Shown: positions 46,464-57,155, numbered from the stretch's first letter. The stretch is DNA of 64,000 bases from Candidatus Oscillochloris fontis (GCF_004138135.1 NZ_RYFD01000009.1:43158-107157), one strand, 5' to 3'. Notes: generated by a model not told the origin, from the sequence alone. Numbers and translations are program-made.

Positions 46464-49235
46464 ATGAGCAACATCTCCCCCACCAATGTGGGGCCGTTTG
46501 ATGCTGATCCCCTCCTTGTCTGGCGTCAACAAATCGTTGCGCTACTCTTACGCCTTTTTTTTGTATTGATCATCCCGATGATGCTGATCAATATGATGGT
46601 CAGTATTTGGATCGGATACTGGATCTTTGGACTTTGCCAAGTCAGTATGACCCTGATCGTGTTTACGGTCGTTCTTGCGCGTCGAACAAACTATCGGCTG
46701 CGCGGAATGGTTTTGGTTGGCTATTTTCTCCTCTTAACGCTGATTGGTCTCTACTTTTTTGGCCTGTTCGGAATGGTTCCCGGCCTCCTCGTTGTCACCG
46801 CCGTGTTAACGGTGCTGTTACTCGGCCAACGTGCAGCATATGTCGTTATTGGCATCGGATTGGTCGGTTTCTTGGTCATCCCAGCGAGCATTAGGCTTGG
46901 AATACGCCCCTACCCGTTCGACCCGATCCGCCATGTGGTGCTCACATGGCCGCTGATTTTCAACAACCTCGTCCTTATTGGTGGTACTTCAATCCTGATG
47001 GTGATCATCGTCGGTTCACTCTTACGCGCCTACCAGACAAGCCTCGAAACCACCCGCAGTGCCCTACACCAACTCGAACAGACCAACGTCCAACTTCAGG
47101 CCAGCCTCAGTACAAACAACGAACTCAACCAGCTTAATGCCGCGATGCGCAGCCGCCAAGCGGCGGAGGAGGCGCTCTCCGAACAGCTTCGCTATGCCGA
47201 AGCGCTGGCGCGTTGTTCACGCATCCTCTTGGTGCAAGGTGCCGATGCCCTGGCGTGGCAACCAGTAGTTCAACAGGCCGTTACGACGCTGTACAGTGCG
47301 CTCAATTGTAGCCACTTGGCCCTACATATCTTTCCGCGCCCTGATGCGGCGGTTGAACAGGTGGGGATTGTGATCGAGGGCCACGCGCCCGCTACGGTTC
47401 CCGTTCGTCAGTTTCGGATACACCGTGAACATCTGCCTCCCATTCTGTTAGCCACGATTGAGCAAGGCGTGATTGTGGTCGGCCCGATTGATCAACTCTT
47501 TGCCCCTGGCACCCGTGCACATACCCTACTCAGTTCCAATGGAATCCGATCAATGCTGGGCCTGGGCCTCCAGATCGATCCCCACTGGCAGGGTGCCCTC
47601 GCCGCAGGCGATGGTCAAGCGGATCGGATATGGAACGATGCGATATTGCGGATGCTGCGCACCGGTCTTGAGATGATCAAAGCCTTCATCCAGCAGTGGG
47701 AGATGGCGAATACCTTGCGCACCCGCAATGATGCCGCCGAGGCTGCGACGCGGGCAAAATCGGCCTTCTTGGCCAATATGAGCCACGAGATCCGTACCCC
47801 ACTCAATGCGGTGCTCGGTATGTCTGCGATGCTGCAAGAGAGTGATCTTAACCACGAACAGCGCATTTTTGTGGATACGATCCGCACCGGGGGCGAGGCG
47901 CTTCTGGCGGTGATTAGCGATATTCTTGACTTTTCACGCATCGAGTCGGGCCAGCTTGAATTGGAATTGGCCGTCTTCGATCTGCATCATCATTTAAAGA
48001 CCACCATTGATCTTGTTGCCCACACCATCCAAACCAAGAACCTCGCTATCAATTGCTACATCGCCCCGGATGTTCCCCAGACGGTGCAGGGTGATGCGGC
48101 CCGCTTACGCCAGATTCTGCTTAATCTGCTTGGTAATGCGGTGAAGTTCACCAGCCAAGGTGAGGTCGCCCTAGAGGTCACGCGGCTCGATCAACCCAGC
48201 CCGGAGTGTTCGCAGATCAGCTTCCAGGTGCGCGATACGGGTATCGGGATGACTGAGGAGCAACTCGAACGGATCTTTGCGCCGTTTGTGCAGGCCGATA
48301 GCAGTACCGCCCGCCGTTATGGTGGCACTGGCCTGGGTTTAGCCATTAGCCAGCAACTGGCGCACCTCATGGGTGGAACGATTGGGGCGACGAGCAGATT
48401 CGGTCATGGTTCGATCTTCAGTGTGAACCTGCCCTTCGCCCATGCCAATCCCGTCGATCTTCCCCGCCCCAACAAACCCCTGTGCGCCGCCGAGCATCCA
48501 CTCGATATTCTCGTCGCCGAGGACAATCTGGTCAATCAAGAAGTCGTGCGGCGCATGGTGACGCGGCTTGGCCACCACGTCACCATCGTGGATGATGGTC
48601 AAGCTGCGGTTGATGCGCTACACGAACATGCCTATGATGTGGTGTTGATGGATATTCAGATGCCACGGCTGGATGGTGCCCAAGCCATCCTGGCGATCCG
48701 CGCCTACGGTGACAGCATTGTACAACCCCGGATCATTGCACTTACCGCCAATGCGTTAGATAGTGAACGGGAGCGGCTACTGAACATGGGTGCTGATGGC
48801 TATCTCAGTAAGCCGGTACAGCCGAATGACCTGCAACAGGCTCTCGCATGCCAGAATCCCGCTGCTGATGACCCAATGCCTCCAACCGCTGAACCCACAC
48901 TGATTGACTGGAACCACCTTGAATTGCTTGCCCAATCTCTCGACTTAGATGGTGCCGCCACCGATTTTAATCTGGCCCAACTCTTTGAAGAGGCACTTCT
49001 GCCCCAACTTGATGCGCTTGATGCAGCCATCGTGCATACCGATTGGGACGCGGCCCGCCGGATTGCCCACCGCCTCCGTGGTGGTAGCCTCCAGCTTGGT
49101 GCGCATGCCCTCGCTACCCTGTGTAACCAACTCGAACAGACCTCTAGCCTCCAAGATGCCCACGATCTCGCCGAGCAATTGCGGCCCTGCTACCAGGCTA
49201 CGGCGGTAATGTTATATCAACGGTTCCCTCGGTGA
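46464..49235 (+). CDS. Membrane-bound hybrid histidine kinase with REC and HPt
   Basis: A 923-residue multi-step phosphorelay protein. About six hydrophobic segments fill residues 20-190. A coiled coil (about 195-240) and a GAF-like sensor region (about 245-415) follow. The HisKA domain has His441 in [16 protein letters not shown], and the HATPase_c domain shows [15 protein letters not shown] and [10 protein letters not shown]. The receiver (about 675-795) has Asp730 in [13 protein letters not shown]. The C-terminal HPt domain has His869 in [16 protein letters not shown]. The full relay His-Asp-His is present and needs an external response regulator; candidates are the nearby REC proteins. 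It is transcribed away from the leftward signalling operon. Confidence 0.94.
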   Translation: MSNISPTNVGPFDADPLLVWRQQIVALLLRLFFVLIIPMMLINMMVSIWIGYWIFGLCQVSMTLIVFTVVLARRTNYRLRGMVLVGYFLLLTLIGLYFFGLFGMVPGLLVVTAVLTVLLLGQRAAYVVIGIGLVGFLVIPASIRLGIRPYPFDPIRHVVLTWPLIFNNLVLIGGTSILMVIIVGSLLRAYQTSLETTRSALHQLEQTNVQLQASLSTNNELNQLNAAMRSRQAAEEALSEQLRYAEALARCSRILLVQGADALAWQPVVQQAVTTLYSALNCSHLALHIFPRPDAAVEQVGIVIEGHAPATVPVRQFRIHREHLPPILLATIEQGVIVVGPIDQLFAPGTRAHTLLSSNGIRSMLGLGLQIDPHWQGALAAGDGQADRIWNDAILRMLRTGLEMIKAFIQQWEMANTLRTRNDAAEAATRAKSAFLANMSHEIRTPLNAVLGMSAMLQESDLNHEQRIFVDTIRTGGEALLAVISDILDFSRIESGQLELELAVFDLHHHLKTTIDLVAHTIQTKNLAINCYIAPDVPQTVQGDAARLRQILLNLLGNAVKFTSQGEVALEVTRLDQPSPECSQISFQVRDTGIGMTEEQLERIFAPFVQADSSTARRYGGTGLGLAISQQLAHLMGGTIGATSRFGHGSIFSVNLPFAHANPVDLPRPNKPLCAAEHPLDILVAEDNLVNQEVVRRMVTRLGHHVTIVDDGQAAVDALHEHAYDVVLMDIQMPRLDGAQAILAIRAYGDSIVQPRIIALTANALDSERERLLNMGADGYLSKPVQPNDLQQALACQNPAADDPMPPTAEPTLIDWNHLELLAQSLDLDGAATDFNLAQLFEEALLPQLDALDAAIVHTDWDAARRIAHRLRGGSLQLGAHALATLCNQLEQTSSLQDAHDLAEQLRPCYQATAVMLYQRFPR

Positions 49236-49240
49236 CGGCC

Positions 49241-49475
49241 CACCTCCGGTGGGGTTCCAAGGGCGAATGTATTCGGTGGGGGGGGCTGCGCCCCAAGGGC
49301 GAAGGTGGGGGGCTGCGCCCCAAGGGCGAAGCATCGCCTGCGGATGTATTCGATGGGTGGGGGCTGCGCCCCAAGGGCGAAGCATCGCCTGCGGATGTAT
49401 TCGGTGGGGGGGGGCTATGGTGGGCGATGCTTCGCCCCTACGGGATGGGGGCTGCGCCCCAACCACCGGAGGTGA
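49241..49475. repeat. Tandem palindromic repeat cluster
   Basis: Bounded by CACCTCCGGTGG (49,241-49,252) and its complement CCACCGGAGGTG (near 49,463-49,474). Inside are four copies of GGGGCTGCGCCCC, three copies of a GGATGTATTCGRTGGG-type unit, and GGGCGAAGCATCGCC with its complement GGGCGATGCTTCGCCCCTA. Open frames that run through this region only translate the repeat. Confidence 0.85.
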
Positions 49476-49482
49476 CATTCCC

Positions 49483-49511
49483 TTGCCACAACCCTTTAAG
49501 GGTGATATACT
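49483..49511 (+). promoter_or_regulatory. Sigma-70-type promoter of marR
   Basis: -35 TTGCCA (49,483-49,488), a 17-bp spacer and -10 TATACT (49,506-49,511) make the best canonical promoter on the top strand of this window. The -10 overlaps the palindromic operator. Confidence 0.75.
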
Positions 49512-49527
49512 CAACAGTGTTGAATAT
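49507..49527. promoter_or_regulatory. Palindromic operator over the marR -10
   Basis: TCAACA-G-TGTTGA is a perfect inverted repeat extended on both sides to a 21-bp palindrome (ATA..TAT) with one mismatched pair. Its size, symmetry and position over the -10 and start site are typical of an autoregulatory MarR site. Confidence 0.7.
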
Positions 49528-49549
49528 CTACATCCGTGAGGATAGCCGT

Positions 49550-50047
49550 ATGGCCTCAGTCCGTCGCGAACTACAAACCGAACGCGGCACGCTTGAGGAG
49601 ATCGAGCAAGCGATCATGCAGATTAGCTGGCTCGCTCAGCGCCAATTCATGCAACTGCTTGATGATGAGCGCTTTCGCCTCACCTTGCCTCAGTTCTACA
49701 CGCTCATTCACCTGCACCAGGTGAGCGAAGAGTGTAAGATGTCCGATCTTGCCGATGCGACCCATCAGTCCGCCGCATCGCTCACGGGTATTGTTGATCG
49801 ACTAGTGGAAAAACAGTTGATTGAACGTACTCGTCATAAGCATGACCGTCGCCAAGTGATGGTCTATATCACGGCGCGGGGCATTGCTCTCATCTCAGAA
49901 ATCCGCCAAGCACGCCGTGAACAGATGCAGATGGCCCTCGGCCAGTTGAGTGAAGACGAGGTTGATACCTTCCAGCAGATTCTTGAGCAGGTACTCGCTG
50001 GGATGCAGCGCGTCACGGATTATGGTGAAAATAGACGTTTAGCCTAA
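49550..50047 (+). CDS. MarR-family transcriptional regulator
   Basis: A 165-residue winged-helix repressor. The HTH lies at about 68-100 (CKMSDLADATHQSAASLTGIVDRLVEKQLIER), followed by the wing with the family's DRRQVMVYIT, and dimerisation helices at both ends. The ATG at 49,550 has GAGGAT 7 nt upstream; longer frames to the left translate repeats. It probably represses itself through the palindrome at 49,507. lon begins 54 bp downstream, so it may also be controlled from this promoter. The effector is unknown. Confidence 0.9.
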   Translation: MASVRRELQTERGTLEEIEQAIMQISWLAQRQFMQLLDDERFRLTLPQFYTLIHLHQVSEECKMSDLADATHQSAASLTGIVDRLVEKQLIERTRHKHDRRQVMVYITARGIALISEIRQARREQMQMALGQLSEDEVDTFQQILEQVLAGMQRVTDYGENRRLA

Positions 50048-50054
50048 GTCGGTT

Positions 50055-50084
50055 TTGTCCCCTGTTGTCTTGGTTTGATATGAT
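50055..50084 (+). promoter_or_regulatory. Candidate internal promoter for lon
   Basis: TTGTCC, an 18-bp spacer, then TATGAT preceded by TGA (an extended -10) lie in the 54-bp gap before lon. lon could therefore be transcribed independently of marR. Confidence 0.5.
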
Positions 50085-50101
50085 AGTGAGGATACAGTTG
50101 C

Positions 50102-52549
50102 ATGAGCGATGAGTTGCGCCCTACGCATGAACCCGCAATGCTGAATGATAGCGATCTTGAGCCTGCAACCAAGGATGCACGCCTGTTGCCGCTGGTGGTG
50201 TTGGGCGAGATGGTGATCATGCCCCATATGACCATCCCCCTCCAAGTGCCGCAGGGGAAATCCTACCGGGCCATGGAGCGCGCCTGGGACGAAGACCACG
50301 AGGTGTTGCTCATCTTTGTGCGCGAGAATGAGTTGGAGGGCTATAAGAGTGCCCAGTCCCAGCAACTCCCTCCGACTGGGGTCATCGCTCGCCTGGAGGA
50401 GTTTGCCAAACTCCCCGATGGGACTGCGCGGGTCATCCTTGAGGGCTTGCACCGCGCCGTGATCCAGAGTGCAATCCAAATCCAACCCTTCTACCGTGTC
50501 AGTTGTCTGCCGGTCTTTGACACTGATGTGGATAGCATGGAGATCCAGGCGCTCATGGATACGGTGAAGCAGCAGGTGGATGAGTTTGTGGATCATCTGG
50601 GTGAAGTGCCCCAAGAGGCGATCCAGTTTGTCCACCGCATCGAGCGCCCCGGTCATCTGGCCGATATTGTCACCTGGGGGCCAGCCTTCGACTTCCGCGA
50701 CCGCCTCGATATTCTCAATACGCTCGATCCGATGGCCCGCTTGCGCAAGGCGAATATGGTGTTGGCACGCCAACTGGAACTGCTCAAACTGCGTGCGAAG
50801 ATCCAGCAGGATACCAAAGAGGTGCTCGATCAGAGCCAGCGTGAGTATTTCTTGCGCGAGCAGATGCGCGTCATCCGCCGTGAACTCGGCGAGGATGATG
50901 ATAGCGATGATCCGATTGATGAACTGCGGCGTAAGGTTGCTGAACTCACCGCTCCTGATTATGTCAAAAACCAGGCGCTGCACGAGATTAAGCGCCTCGC
51001 CCAGCAGGGAATGAATAGCCCCGAAGCCGGGGTCATTCGCACCTACCTGGATTGGCTGCTCAATCTGCCTTGGGCCGAAGAGGATCACGGCGAGATCAGT
51101 ATTGTCGAGGCGCAGAAAGTGCTCGATCAGGATCACTTTGGCCTCGAACGGGTCAAGGAGCGCATCCTGGAGTTCCTCGCGGTGCGTAAGCTGGCCGGGA
51201 ATAAGATGCGTAGCCCGATCCTCTGCTTCGTTGGCCCACCCGGTGTGGGCAAGACGAGCCTGGGGCGCAGTATTGCGCGTTCGCTCAATCGCCAGTTCAT
51301 CCGCACCAGCCTGGGTGGCGTGCGCGATGAGGCCGAGATTCGCGGCCACCGCCGTACCTACATCGGTGCGATGCCGGGTCGTGTCATCCAGGGTATGAAG
51401 AGTTTCAAGTCGAATAGCCCGGTCTATATTCTGGATGAGGTGGATAAGGTTGGTACCGACTTCCGGGGTGATCCGACCTCGGCACTGCTCGAAGTGCTCG
51501 ATCCTGAGCAGAACAACACCTTCAGCGATCACTACCTGGAGATTCCCTTCGATCTCAGTAAGGTGATCTTTATCGCCACGGCCAACCAGCTCGAACCGAT
51601 CCCCGGCCCGCTGCGCGACCGCATGGAGATCATCGAGATTGGTGGCTATACTGAAGATGAGAAGCTCGGTATCGCACGTGGCTTCCTGGTGCCCAAGCAG
51701 CGCGAGTTCCACGGCCTCCACCCCGAACAGTTGGAGATTACCGATGGTGCCGTGCTCAAGTTGGTGCGTGAGTATACCCGCGAGGCTGGGGTGCGTAACC
51801 TCGAACGCGAACTGGCGACCCTCTGCCGTAAGGTGGCGCGTAAGGTTGCTGCTTCCACCGAACCCGGCGCGGAAGATAGCCCCGCCAGCTATCTGATTGA
51901 TACCGATGATGTGCCGACCTACCTCGGCCCCGAACGCTTCACCTTCGGCCTCGCCGAAGAGCGCGATGAGATTGGGGTTGCCACCGGCGTGGCTTGGACA
52001 AGCACCGGCGGTGACATTCTCAGCATTGAGGTCTTGCCGGTCAAGGGGAAGGGCGGGCTGCTCCTGACTGGACACCTCGGTGATGTGATGAAGGAGAGCG
52101 CCCAGGCTGCCGTCTCGTATGTGCGTTCCAAGGCCGATCAGCTCGGCATTGCGACCAACTACTTCGAGGAGCACAACATCCACATCCACATCCCCGAAGG
52201 TGCGGTGCCCAAGGATGGCCCCTCGGCAGGTATTACGCTCACTACCGCGCTGATCAGCGCCATGACGGGCCAGCCGGTACGCCGCGATGTGGCCATGACT
52301 GGTGAAGTGACGCTGCGCGGGAAGGTGCTCGCCATCGGTGGACTCAAGGAGAAGACCCTTGCCGCCCACCGCGCTGGTATCCGTACCTTCATCCTACCCA
52401 AGGAGAACGCCAAGGATATTGTCGAACTCCCCGAAAAGGTGCGTCAGGATCTCAATCTGATCCCGGTCACATCTATGGATGAGGTGTTACAGATTGCCCT
52501 TACCGCCGCCCCGATAGTTGAGGTCATCAAACCCGTTGTAACGGTGTAA
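50102..52549 (+). CDS. lon: ATP-dependent protease Lon
   Basis: An 815-residue LonA. The N-terminal substrate-binding domain (about 25-225) and coiled-coil region precede an AAA+ module with Walker [10 protein letters not shown] near 377 and Walker [10 protein letters not shown]. The C-terminal protease domain has the Ser-Lys dyad: Ser708 in KDGPSAGIT and Lys751 in [11 protein letters not shown], 43 residues apart as in E. coli. It degrades misfolded and regulatory proteins in the cytoplasm. GAGGAT precedes the ATG. No transmembrane segment is present, so it is not the LonB type. Confidence 0.97.
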   Translation: MSDELRPTHEPAMLNDSDLEPATKDARLLPLVVLGEMVIMPHMTIPLQVPQGKSYRAMERAWDEDHEVLLIFVRENELEGYKSAQSQQLPPTGVIARLEEFAKLPDGTARVILEGLHRAVIQSAIQIQPFYRVSCLPVFDTDVDSMEIQALMDTVKQQVDEFVDHLGEVPQEAIQFVHRIERPGHLADIVTWGPAFDFRDRLDILNTLDPMARLRKANMVLARQLELLKLRAKIQQDTKEVLDQSQREYFLREQMRVIRRELGEDDDSDDPIDELRRKVAELTAPDYVKNQALHEIKRLAQQGMNSPEAGVIRTYLDWLLNLPWAEEDHGEISIVEAQKVLDQDHFGLERVKERILEFLAVRKLAGNKMRSPILCFVGPPGVGKTSLGRSIARSLNRQFIRTSLGGVRDEAEIRGHRRTYIGAMPGRVIQGMKSFKSNSPVYILDEVDKVGTDFRGDPTSALLEVLDPEQNNTFSDHYLEIPFDLSKVIFIATANQLEPIPGPLRDRMEIIEIGGYTEDEKLGIARGFLVPKQREFHGLHPEQLEITDGAVLKLVREYTREAGVRNLERELATLCRKVARKVAASTEPGAEDSPASYLIDTDDVPTYLGPERFTFGLAEERDEIGVATGVAWTSTGGDILSIEVLPVKGKGGLLLTGHLGDVMKESAQAAVSYVRSKADQLGIATNYFEEHNIHIHIPEGAVPKDGPSAGITLTTALISAMTGQPVRRDVAMTGEVTLRGKVLAIGGLKEKTLAAHRAGIRTFILPKENAKDIVELPEKVRQDLNLIPVTSMDEVLQIALTAAPIVEVIKPVVTV

Positions 52550-52550
52550 A

Positions 52551-52630
52551 GCCACCTCTGGTGGGGTTTGGGGGCGGCTGCGCCGCCTCCGAAGATCGTT
52601 TTTGTTGGTGTTTGGCGGCATCAGCCCCAA
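52551..52630. repeat. Palindromic repeat element, partial copy G
   Basis: In reverse order relative to copy A: CACCTCTGGTGGGG, GGGGGCGGC-TGC-GCCGCCTCCGAAGATC, then only the left arm of a long hairpin (TTTTTGTTGGTGTTTGGCGGC-type) and CAGCCCC. The complementary arm is missing, so this copy is broken. Confidence 0.75.
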
Positions 52631-52646
52631 GAACATTGCAGCAAAG

Positions 52647-52688
52647 CCAAAAGGGAGGAGGCGGTACATACCGCCTCCTCCCTTTTGG
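52647..52688. terminator. Bidirectional terminator between lon and dedA
   Basis: A perfect 20-bp stem: CCAAAAGGGAGGAGGCGGTA pairs with its complement across a 2-nt centre. It lies between the convergent lon and dedA genes and has A-rich and T-rich flanks suited to both directions. Confidence 0.8.
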
Positions 52689-52701
52689 TGCGGGTAACAA
52701 T

Positions 52702-53340
52702 TTAATGTTTCCGCCCGCGCACAAACTCGATCACCATCGGGAGTACCGAGACCAGCACGATCCCGATGGCGACCCACTCGAAGTTGTGCTTCACAAAGGG
52801 CACGTTGCCGAAGAGGTAGCCCGCGCCGAGGAAGAGAATCACCCATGCTATACCACCGACGATATTGTAGGTGAGGAAGTAGCGGTAGGACATCTTGCCC
52901 ATACCGGCAACGAAGGGGGCGAAGGTGCGCACAATCGGCACGAAGCGCGCCATGATGATCGTCTTGCCACCATGCTTCTCGAAGAAGGCGTGGGTGCGAT
53001 CAATATACTCGCGCTTGATCAGCGGCTTGGGGCGGTTCATCAGCCAGTGGCCCAAGGATGAGCCGATCCAGTAGTTGACGGTGTCGCCCAGGATGGCAGC
53101 GGTGATCAACAGGATCAGCATGAAGCCGAAGGGCAGCGCGTCGGGGTATTGGGCTGAGATCGCGCCTGCCGCAAAGAGCAGTGAGTCGCCGGGGAGGAAG
53201 GGCGTAAAGACGAGGCCGGTTTCGCAGAAGATGATCACAAACAGGATACCGAGGGTCCACGCACCATAGTCGGTAACGAAACGTCCGAGATGCTCGTCAA
53301 TATGCAGGATGAAGTCAATGATGCCGGTGATGAACTCCAT
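52702..53340 (-). CDS. DedA/VTT-domain membrane protein
   Basis: A 212-residue integral membrane protein of the DedA family. It has about five hydrophobic stretches, the FTPFLPGDSLLFAAG motif (about 46-60) with the conserved acidic residue, and the ARFVPIVRTFAPFVAGMGKM block (about 128-147) with the conserved Arg residues. Members act in lipid scrambling or recycling (undecaprenyl phosphate, phosphatidylethanolamine) and proton-motive-force homeostasis; which applies here is unknown. GGAG sits 5 nt before the ATG. Confidence 0.92.
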   Translation of the reverse strand: MEFITGIIDFILHIDEHLGRFVTDYGAWTLGILFVIIFCETGLVFTPFLPGDSLLFAAGAISAQYPDALPFGFMLILLITAAILGDTVNYWIGSSLGHWLMNRPKPLIKREYIDRTHAFFEKHGGKTIIMARFVPIVRTFAPFVAGMGKMSYRYFLTYNIVGGIAWVILFLGAGYLFGNVPFVKHNFEWVAIGIVLVSVLPMVIEFVRGRKH

Positions 53341-53351
53341 GGTGTCTCCAC

Positions 53352-53392
53352 ACAGATGGGGTTGCGTAGCCTAGCTACGCAACCCCATCTGT
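53352..53392. terminator. Terminator downstream of metH
   Basis: An 18-bp perfect stem (ACAGATGGGGTTGCGTAG and its complement) with the 5-nt loop CCTAG lies between the metH stop and the dedA start. Both genes run leftward, so this separates their transcription. Confidence 0.8.
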
Positions 53393-53402
53393 ATAGGCAG
53401 CC

Positions 53403-56400
53403 CTATTCGGCGCTGCCGATGCTAAAGTACTTGGCTTCGGGGTGGTGTACCACCAGCGCGGCGGTGCTCTGCTCCGGCACCAGTTGGTATGCCTCGGTGA
53501 GGCTCATGCCGATCTGCTCGGCGGGGAGGATGGCGAAGAGCTTGGTGTGCTCGGCCAGATCCGGGCATGCCGGGTAGCCCCACGAGTAGCGCTTGCCCCG
53601 GCCTTCGCCGAGTCCTAGCCCCTGGCGCACGATCTGGTTGGTGTACTCGGCGAGTGCCTCGGCCATACTCACGGCAAGCCCGTGGATGTAGTAGCCCTGG
53701 CTGTAATCGCCTTGGGCCTGGAGTTGGTTGCTCAGTTCGTTAGCGCGTGGCCCCACCGTTACCAACTGGAAGACGCCCAGATCGTAGCTGCCGCTCGCCA
53801 CACTGCGGAAGTAGTCGGCGAGGCAGAGATGCTCGCGCCCAATCTGGCGCGGGAAGGCGAAGCGGGTCAGTTCGCGGGGCGTGCCGCTCTGTACCGAGGC
53901 GGGATCGTAGACCACCAACTCCTGATCCGCGCTCTGCACGGGGAAGTAGCCATACACCACCTGGGGCTCCAACCAACCGTCACGCTCGGCACTGCGCAAC
54001 ATGTCGCGCAGGCGCTGTTCAAACTCGGCCTTGATCGTCTCCCACTCGGCCCCCTTGGCGTTCTTCGCGCCCCATTGCAGGCGGAAGAGCGCGTTGTGGT
54101 CGAGGTGCGCGGCGACATCTTCGAGCCGGATGCGCTTGGTGGCCTTGGCGCCCCAGAAGGGTGGGGTGGGCACGGGCACATCGCTGCGCACCTGCGAGCG
54201 TGGCCCGCTGGCCCCGACACTATTCAGCGCGGCGGCCCCAACGCTGCGCTTGCCAAGCCCCTCGGTGGCCTCGCGCAGACTGGCCGCGATGTAGTCGGCG
54301 CGCCCCGCCGGGTCGCTCAGGCGATCCATCGCCTCTAGCCCCTCAAAGGCGTCTTTGCAGTAGAAGACGCCGCCCGCGTAGGCGGTGTCTGTGGCGACAA
54401 AGCTGGTACGCTGGCCAAACTGCTTGTTGATCGCCGCGCCGCCCACCAGCACCGGCAGGTTCATGCCGCGCTGGTGGAGTTCCTGCACCACCAGCGGCAT
54501 CTGCTTGCTGGTGCTAACCAGCAGTGCCGAGAGGCCGATGGCATCCACCTCTAACGCGATGGCCTGCTCGATGATCGTGTTGACCGGCACCTGCTTGCCT
54601 AGGTCGTAGATGGTGTAGCCGTTATTGGCGAGGATGGTGTTGACCAGGTTCTTGCCGATGTCGTGAACATCGCCGAGGACGGTGGCGAGCAGCACCTTGC
54701 CCTTGGTCGAGCCTTCCATCTTCTCCAGGTAGGTTTCGAGGCGCGCCACGGCCTTCTTCATCACCTCGGCGCTCTGGAGGACGAAGGGCAGAATAAGTTG
54801 CCCGGTGCCGAAGAGATCGCCCACCTGCTTCATGGCGGGTAGCAGGACGCTGTTGAGCACCTCGACGGCTGCGACGCCTCGCGCTGCCCCGGCGGCCTCG
54901 CGGTTGGCGACCGCCTCTTCAATATCGGCCTCGACGCCCTCTTTCTTACGGTGCAGAATCTTCCAGTGCAGGCGCTCGTCCACCGCTAAGCCAGCGGTGG
55001 GGTCGCTGGCCCCGTCTTGTTCGGGCGTTGCCTGATGCTGCTCGAAGTAGCCGATGAAGTGCGCCAGCGCGTCTTCGCGGCGGTTGAAGATCAGGTCTTC
55101 GCAGATCTCGCGCTGCTCATTGGGGATTTCGGTGTAGGGGGTGATGTGGGCCGGATTGATGATCGCGGTGTCCAACCCGGCAGCCATGGCGTGGAAGAGG
55201 AAGACCGAGTTGAGCGCGGCGCGGGCATGCGCGGCGACGCCGAAGCTCAGGTTGCTCACCCCTAGCGTGGTGAAGCAGCCGGGGATGCGCTCCTTGACCA
55301 GCCGGATGCCCTCGATGGTCTCGACCGCTGCGTTGCGCAACTCCTCCTGCCCGGTGGTAATCGGGAAGGTGAGCACATCGAAGATCAGCGCCTCGGCGGG
55401 GACGCCATACTCGTCACGGGCGATCTGGGTGATGCGCTCGGCTACCGCCAACTTGCGCTCGCGGGTGTGGCACATACCCTCTTCATCAATCGTCATGGCC
55501 ATAGTGGCCGCACCGTAGCGCGCCACCAGCGGCAGCACCTTATCAATCTTGCCGCCGCGCCCACCCTCCAGCGAGAGCGAGTTGACCACGGCGCGACCGG
55601 GGTACATCGCCAGTGCCTGTTCGAGCACATCGGTCTCGGTTGTATCAATCACCAGCGGCAACTCGATGTTCATGGTCAGCTTCTTGAGCAGCGCATTCAT
55701 CTGCACCGACTCGTCGCTGCGCTCGGTCATGGCCACACAGACATCGAGCAGGTGGGCACCACTATCCACCTGTTCACGCGCCACCTCGACCACCCCATCA
55801 TAATTGTCACTGATCAGTAGGCGCTTCACCTTGCGCGAACCAAGCGTATTGACCCGCTCGCCGATCAGGGTCAGCGTGCCCTCCTGGCGCAACGCCGCAG
55901 CGCGGATACCCGACGAGACGCTGGGGATGTAGTCTATCTCGCGCTGCTTGAGCGGGCATGCGAGGCCGAGCGTCTCGCGCACGGCGGCGATGTGGCCGGG
56001 GCGCGTGCCACAGCAGCCACCCACCACCGCCACACCGTAGTCGCGCACAAACTCGCCCAGAATGCGCGAGAACTCATCAGGGAGCATGGGGTAGACCGTC
56101 TCGCCGTCCACCTCGAGTGGCAAGCCAGCGTTGGGAATACAGGAGATCGGCTTCCGCGAATGGGCGGTGAGATACTGGATCGCCTCGCGCATATGCTCCG
56201 GGCCAGTCGAGCAATTCAGGCCGATCACATCCACCGGCATGGCTTCGAGCGTAGCGATCAGGGCGGGGACATCGGTACCAAGCAGCATACGCCCAGAGAG
56301 ATCGAGGAAGACCTGGGCTTGGACAGCAATATCGGGGCGGTTGAGGTCGGCCTTTGCGCGGCGAATCCCGTCGAGGGCGGCCTTCACCTCCAACACATCC

Positions 56401-56909
56401 ACACTCGTCTCGATGAGCAGCAGATCAACCCCACCCTGGATCAGGCCGGTAGCCTGCTCGCGGTAGATGTCGCTCAGTTGCGCAAAAGTAATGTCGGAGA
56501 GCGCGGGATCATCGGAAGAGGGCAGTTTACCGGTTGGCCCCAGCGAGCCAGCCACAAAGCGCGGGCGACCATCCTGGGCCGCGAAGCGGTCGGCGACCGA
56601 GCGGGCGAGCGCAGCGGCGGTCTGGTTCAGTTCGATAGTCCGCTCGCCCAGCCCCCACTCTTCAAGCCGGAGGCGGGAACTCTGGAACGTACACGTCTCG
56701 ACCACATCAGCACCGGCTTCAAGGTAGGAGGCATGGATCTGGCCGATCACATCGGGGCGCGTCATGACGAGATAATCACGGTTGCCATTGGTGGCTTCGC
56801 CACCATAATCCTCAACCGTAAGATTGAAGGTATCAATACTCGTCCCCATCGCGCCATCGAAAATCAGCACACGCTCAGCGAGCGCTTGGAGGTAGGTTGG
56901 CTTCGTCAC
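53403..56909 (-). CDS. metH: Cobalamin-dependent methionine synthase
   Basis: About 1,168 residues; transfers the methyl group of methyltetrahydrofolate to homocysteine via cobalamin. Domains in order: homocysteine-binding (about 1-320) with zinc ligands in GLNCSTGPE and GGCCGTRPGH; pterin-binding (about 335-600; LIGERVNTLGSRKVKRL); cobalamin cap and Rossmann domain (about 640-880) with DVHDIGKN carrying the lower-ligand His; and a C-terminal activation domain (about 960-1,165) with RYSWGYPACPDL. The GTG at 56,909 is the likely start because AGAGG lies 6 nt upstream and longer frames run into the riboswitch terminator. Expression is controlled by the SAM riboswitch upstream. Confidence 0.96.
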   Translation of the reverse strand: MTKPTYLQALAERVLIFDGAMGTSIDTFNLTVEDYGGEATNGNRDYLVMTRPDVIGQIHASYLEAGADVVETCTFQSSRLRLEEWGLGERTIELNQTAAALARSVADRFAAQDGRPRFVAGSLGPTGKLPSSDDPALSDITFAQLSDIYREQATGLIQGGVDLLLIETSVDVLEVKAALDGIRRAKADLNRPDIAVQAQVFLDLSGRMLLGTDVPALIATLEAMPVDVIGLNCSTGPEHMREAIQYLTAHSRKPISCIPNAGLPLEVDGETVYPMLPDEFSRILGEFVRDYGVAVVGGCCGTRPGHIAAVRETLGLACPLKQREIDYIPSVSSGIRAAALRQEGTLTLIGERVNTLGSRKVKRLLISDNYDGVVEVAREQVDSGAHLLDVCVAMTERSDESVQMNALLKKLTMNIELPLVIDTTETDVLEQALAMYPGRAVVNSLSLEGGRGGKIDKVLPLVARYGAATMAMTIDEEGMCHTRERKLAVAERITQIARDEYGVPAEALIFDVLTFPITTGQEELRNAAVETIEGIRLVKERIPGCFTTLGVSNLSFGVAAHARAALNSVFLFHAMAAGLDTAIINPAHITPYTEIPNEQREICEDLIFNRREDALAHFIGYFEQHQATPEQDGASDPTAGLAVDERLHWKILHRKKEGVEADIEEAVANREAAGAARGVAAVEVLNSVLLPAMKQVGDLFGTGQLILPFVLQSAEVMKKAVARLETYLEKMEGSTKGKVLLATVLGDVHDIGKNLVNTILANNGYTIYDLGKQVPVNTIIEQAIALEVDAIGLSALLVSTSKQMPLVVQELHQRGMNLPVLVGGAAINKQFGQRTSFVATDTAYAGGVFYCKDAFEGLEAMDRLSDPAGRADYIAASLREATEGLGKRSVGAAALNSVGASGPRSQVRSDVPVPTPPFWGAKATKRIRLEDVAAHLDHNALFRLQWGAKNAKGAEWETIKAEFEQRLRDMLRSAERDGWLEPQVVYGYFPVQSADQELVVYDPASVQSGTPRELTRFAFPRQIGREHLCLADYFRSVASGSYDLGVFQLVTVGPRANELSNQLQAQGDYSQGYYIHGLAVSMAEALAEYTNQIVRQGLGLGEGRGKRYSWGYPACPDLAEHTKLFAILPAEQIGMSLTEAYQLVPEQSTAALVVHHPEAKYFSIGSAE

Positions 56910-56956
56910 ATCAACCTCTATGGGTGCAATACAGAGCGCTGGAGGCGCAGCGCAAC

Positions 56957-56986
56957 AAAAAAGCCCCCACATGCTGGCGTGAAGGC
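56957..56986 (-). terminator. Riboswitch expression-platform terminator
   Basis: Read leftward, GCCTTCAC pairs with GTGGGGGC (two G-U pairs) across an 8-nt loop, followed by six U. It lies between the SAM aptamer and metH, the arrangement of a transcription-terminating riboswitch. Confidence 0.8.
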
Positions 56987-56995
56987 ATAGGAGAC

Positions 56996-57119
56996 CTCAT
57001 CTTCCAGCTTGCGCTGACGGAGTTTGCACCGTTCGGATCAATGCATAACTTCGACACGTGGCATTGATACGTGGTTGCCGGGGCTTCGCTGGGCCGTTCC
57101 CTCCGCCCCTCTGGATGAG
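56996..57119 (-). ncRNA. SAM-I riboswitch aptamer upstream of metH
   Basis: Read leftward from 57,119: CTCATC (P1 5' strand), AGAGGGGCGGAGGGAACGGC, CCAGCGAAGCCCCGGCAACC, a P3 stem (ATCAATGC with GCATTGAT), then GGTGC..CTCC, and GATGAG closing P1 at 56,996. These are the conserved core segments of the SAM-I (S-box) aptamer. With the downstream terminator, high SAM should stop transcription before metH. Confidence 0.92.
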
Positions 57120-57155
57120 CACTATCCATTGTTAGCAGCCATTTCTGGCGGGCAG

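Noticed and set aside
49232..49549. N-terminal extension of the MarR protein
   Set aside because: It translates tandem GGGGCTGCGCCCC repeats and the promoter; the ATG at 49,550 is preceded by GAGGAT.
50039..52369. A 776-codon leftward frame opposite lon
   Set aside because: It mirrors the lon codon structure. Lon motifs on the other strand are unambiguous.
56910..56972. An upstream ATG start for metH
   Set aside because: The extension would be encoded by the riboswitch terminator hairpin and its U-run. The GTG at 56,909 has a proper ribosome-binding site.
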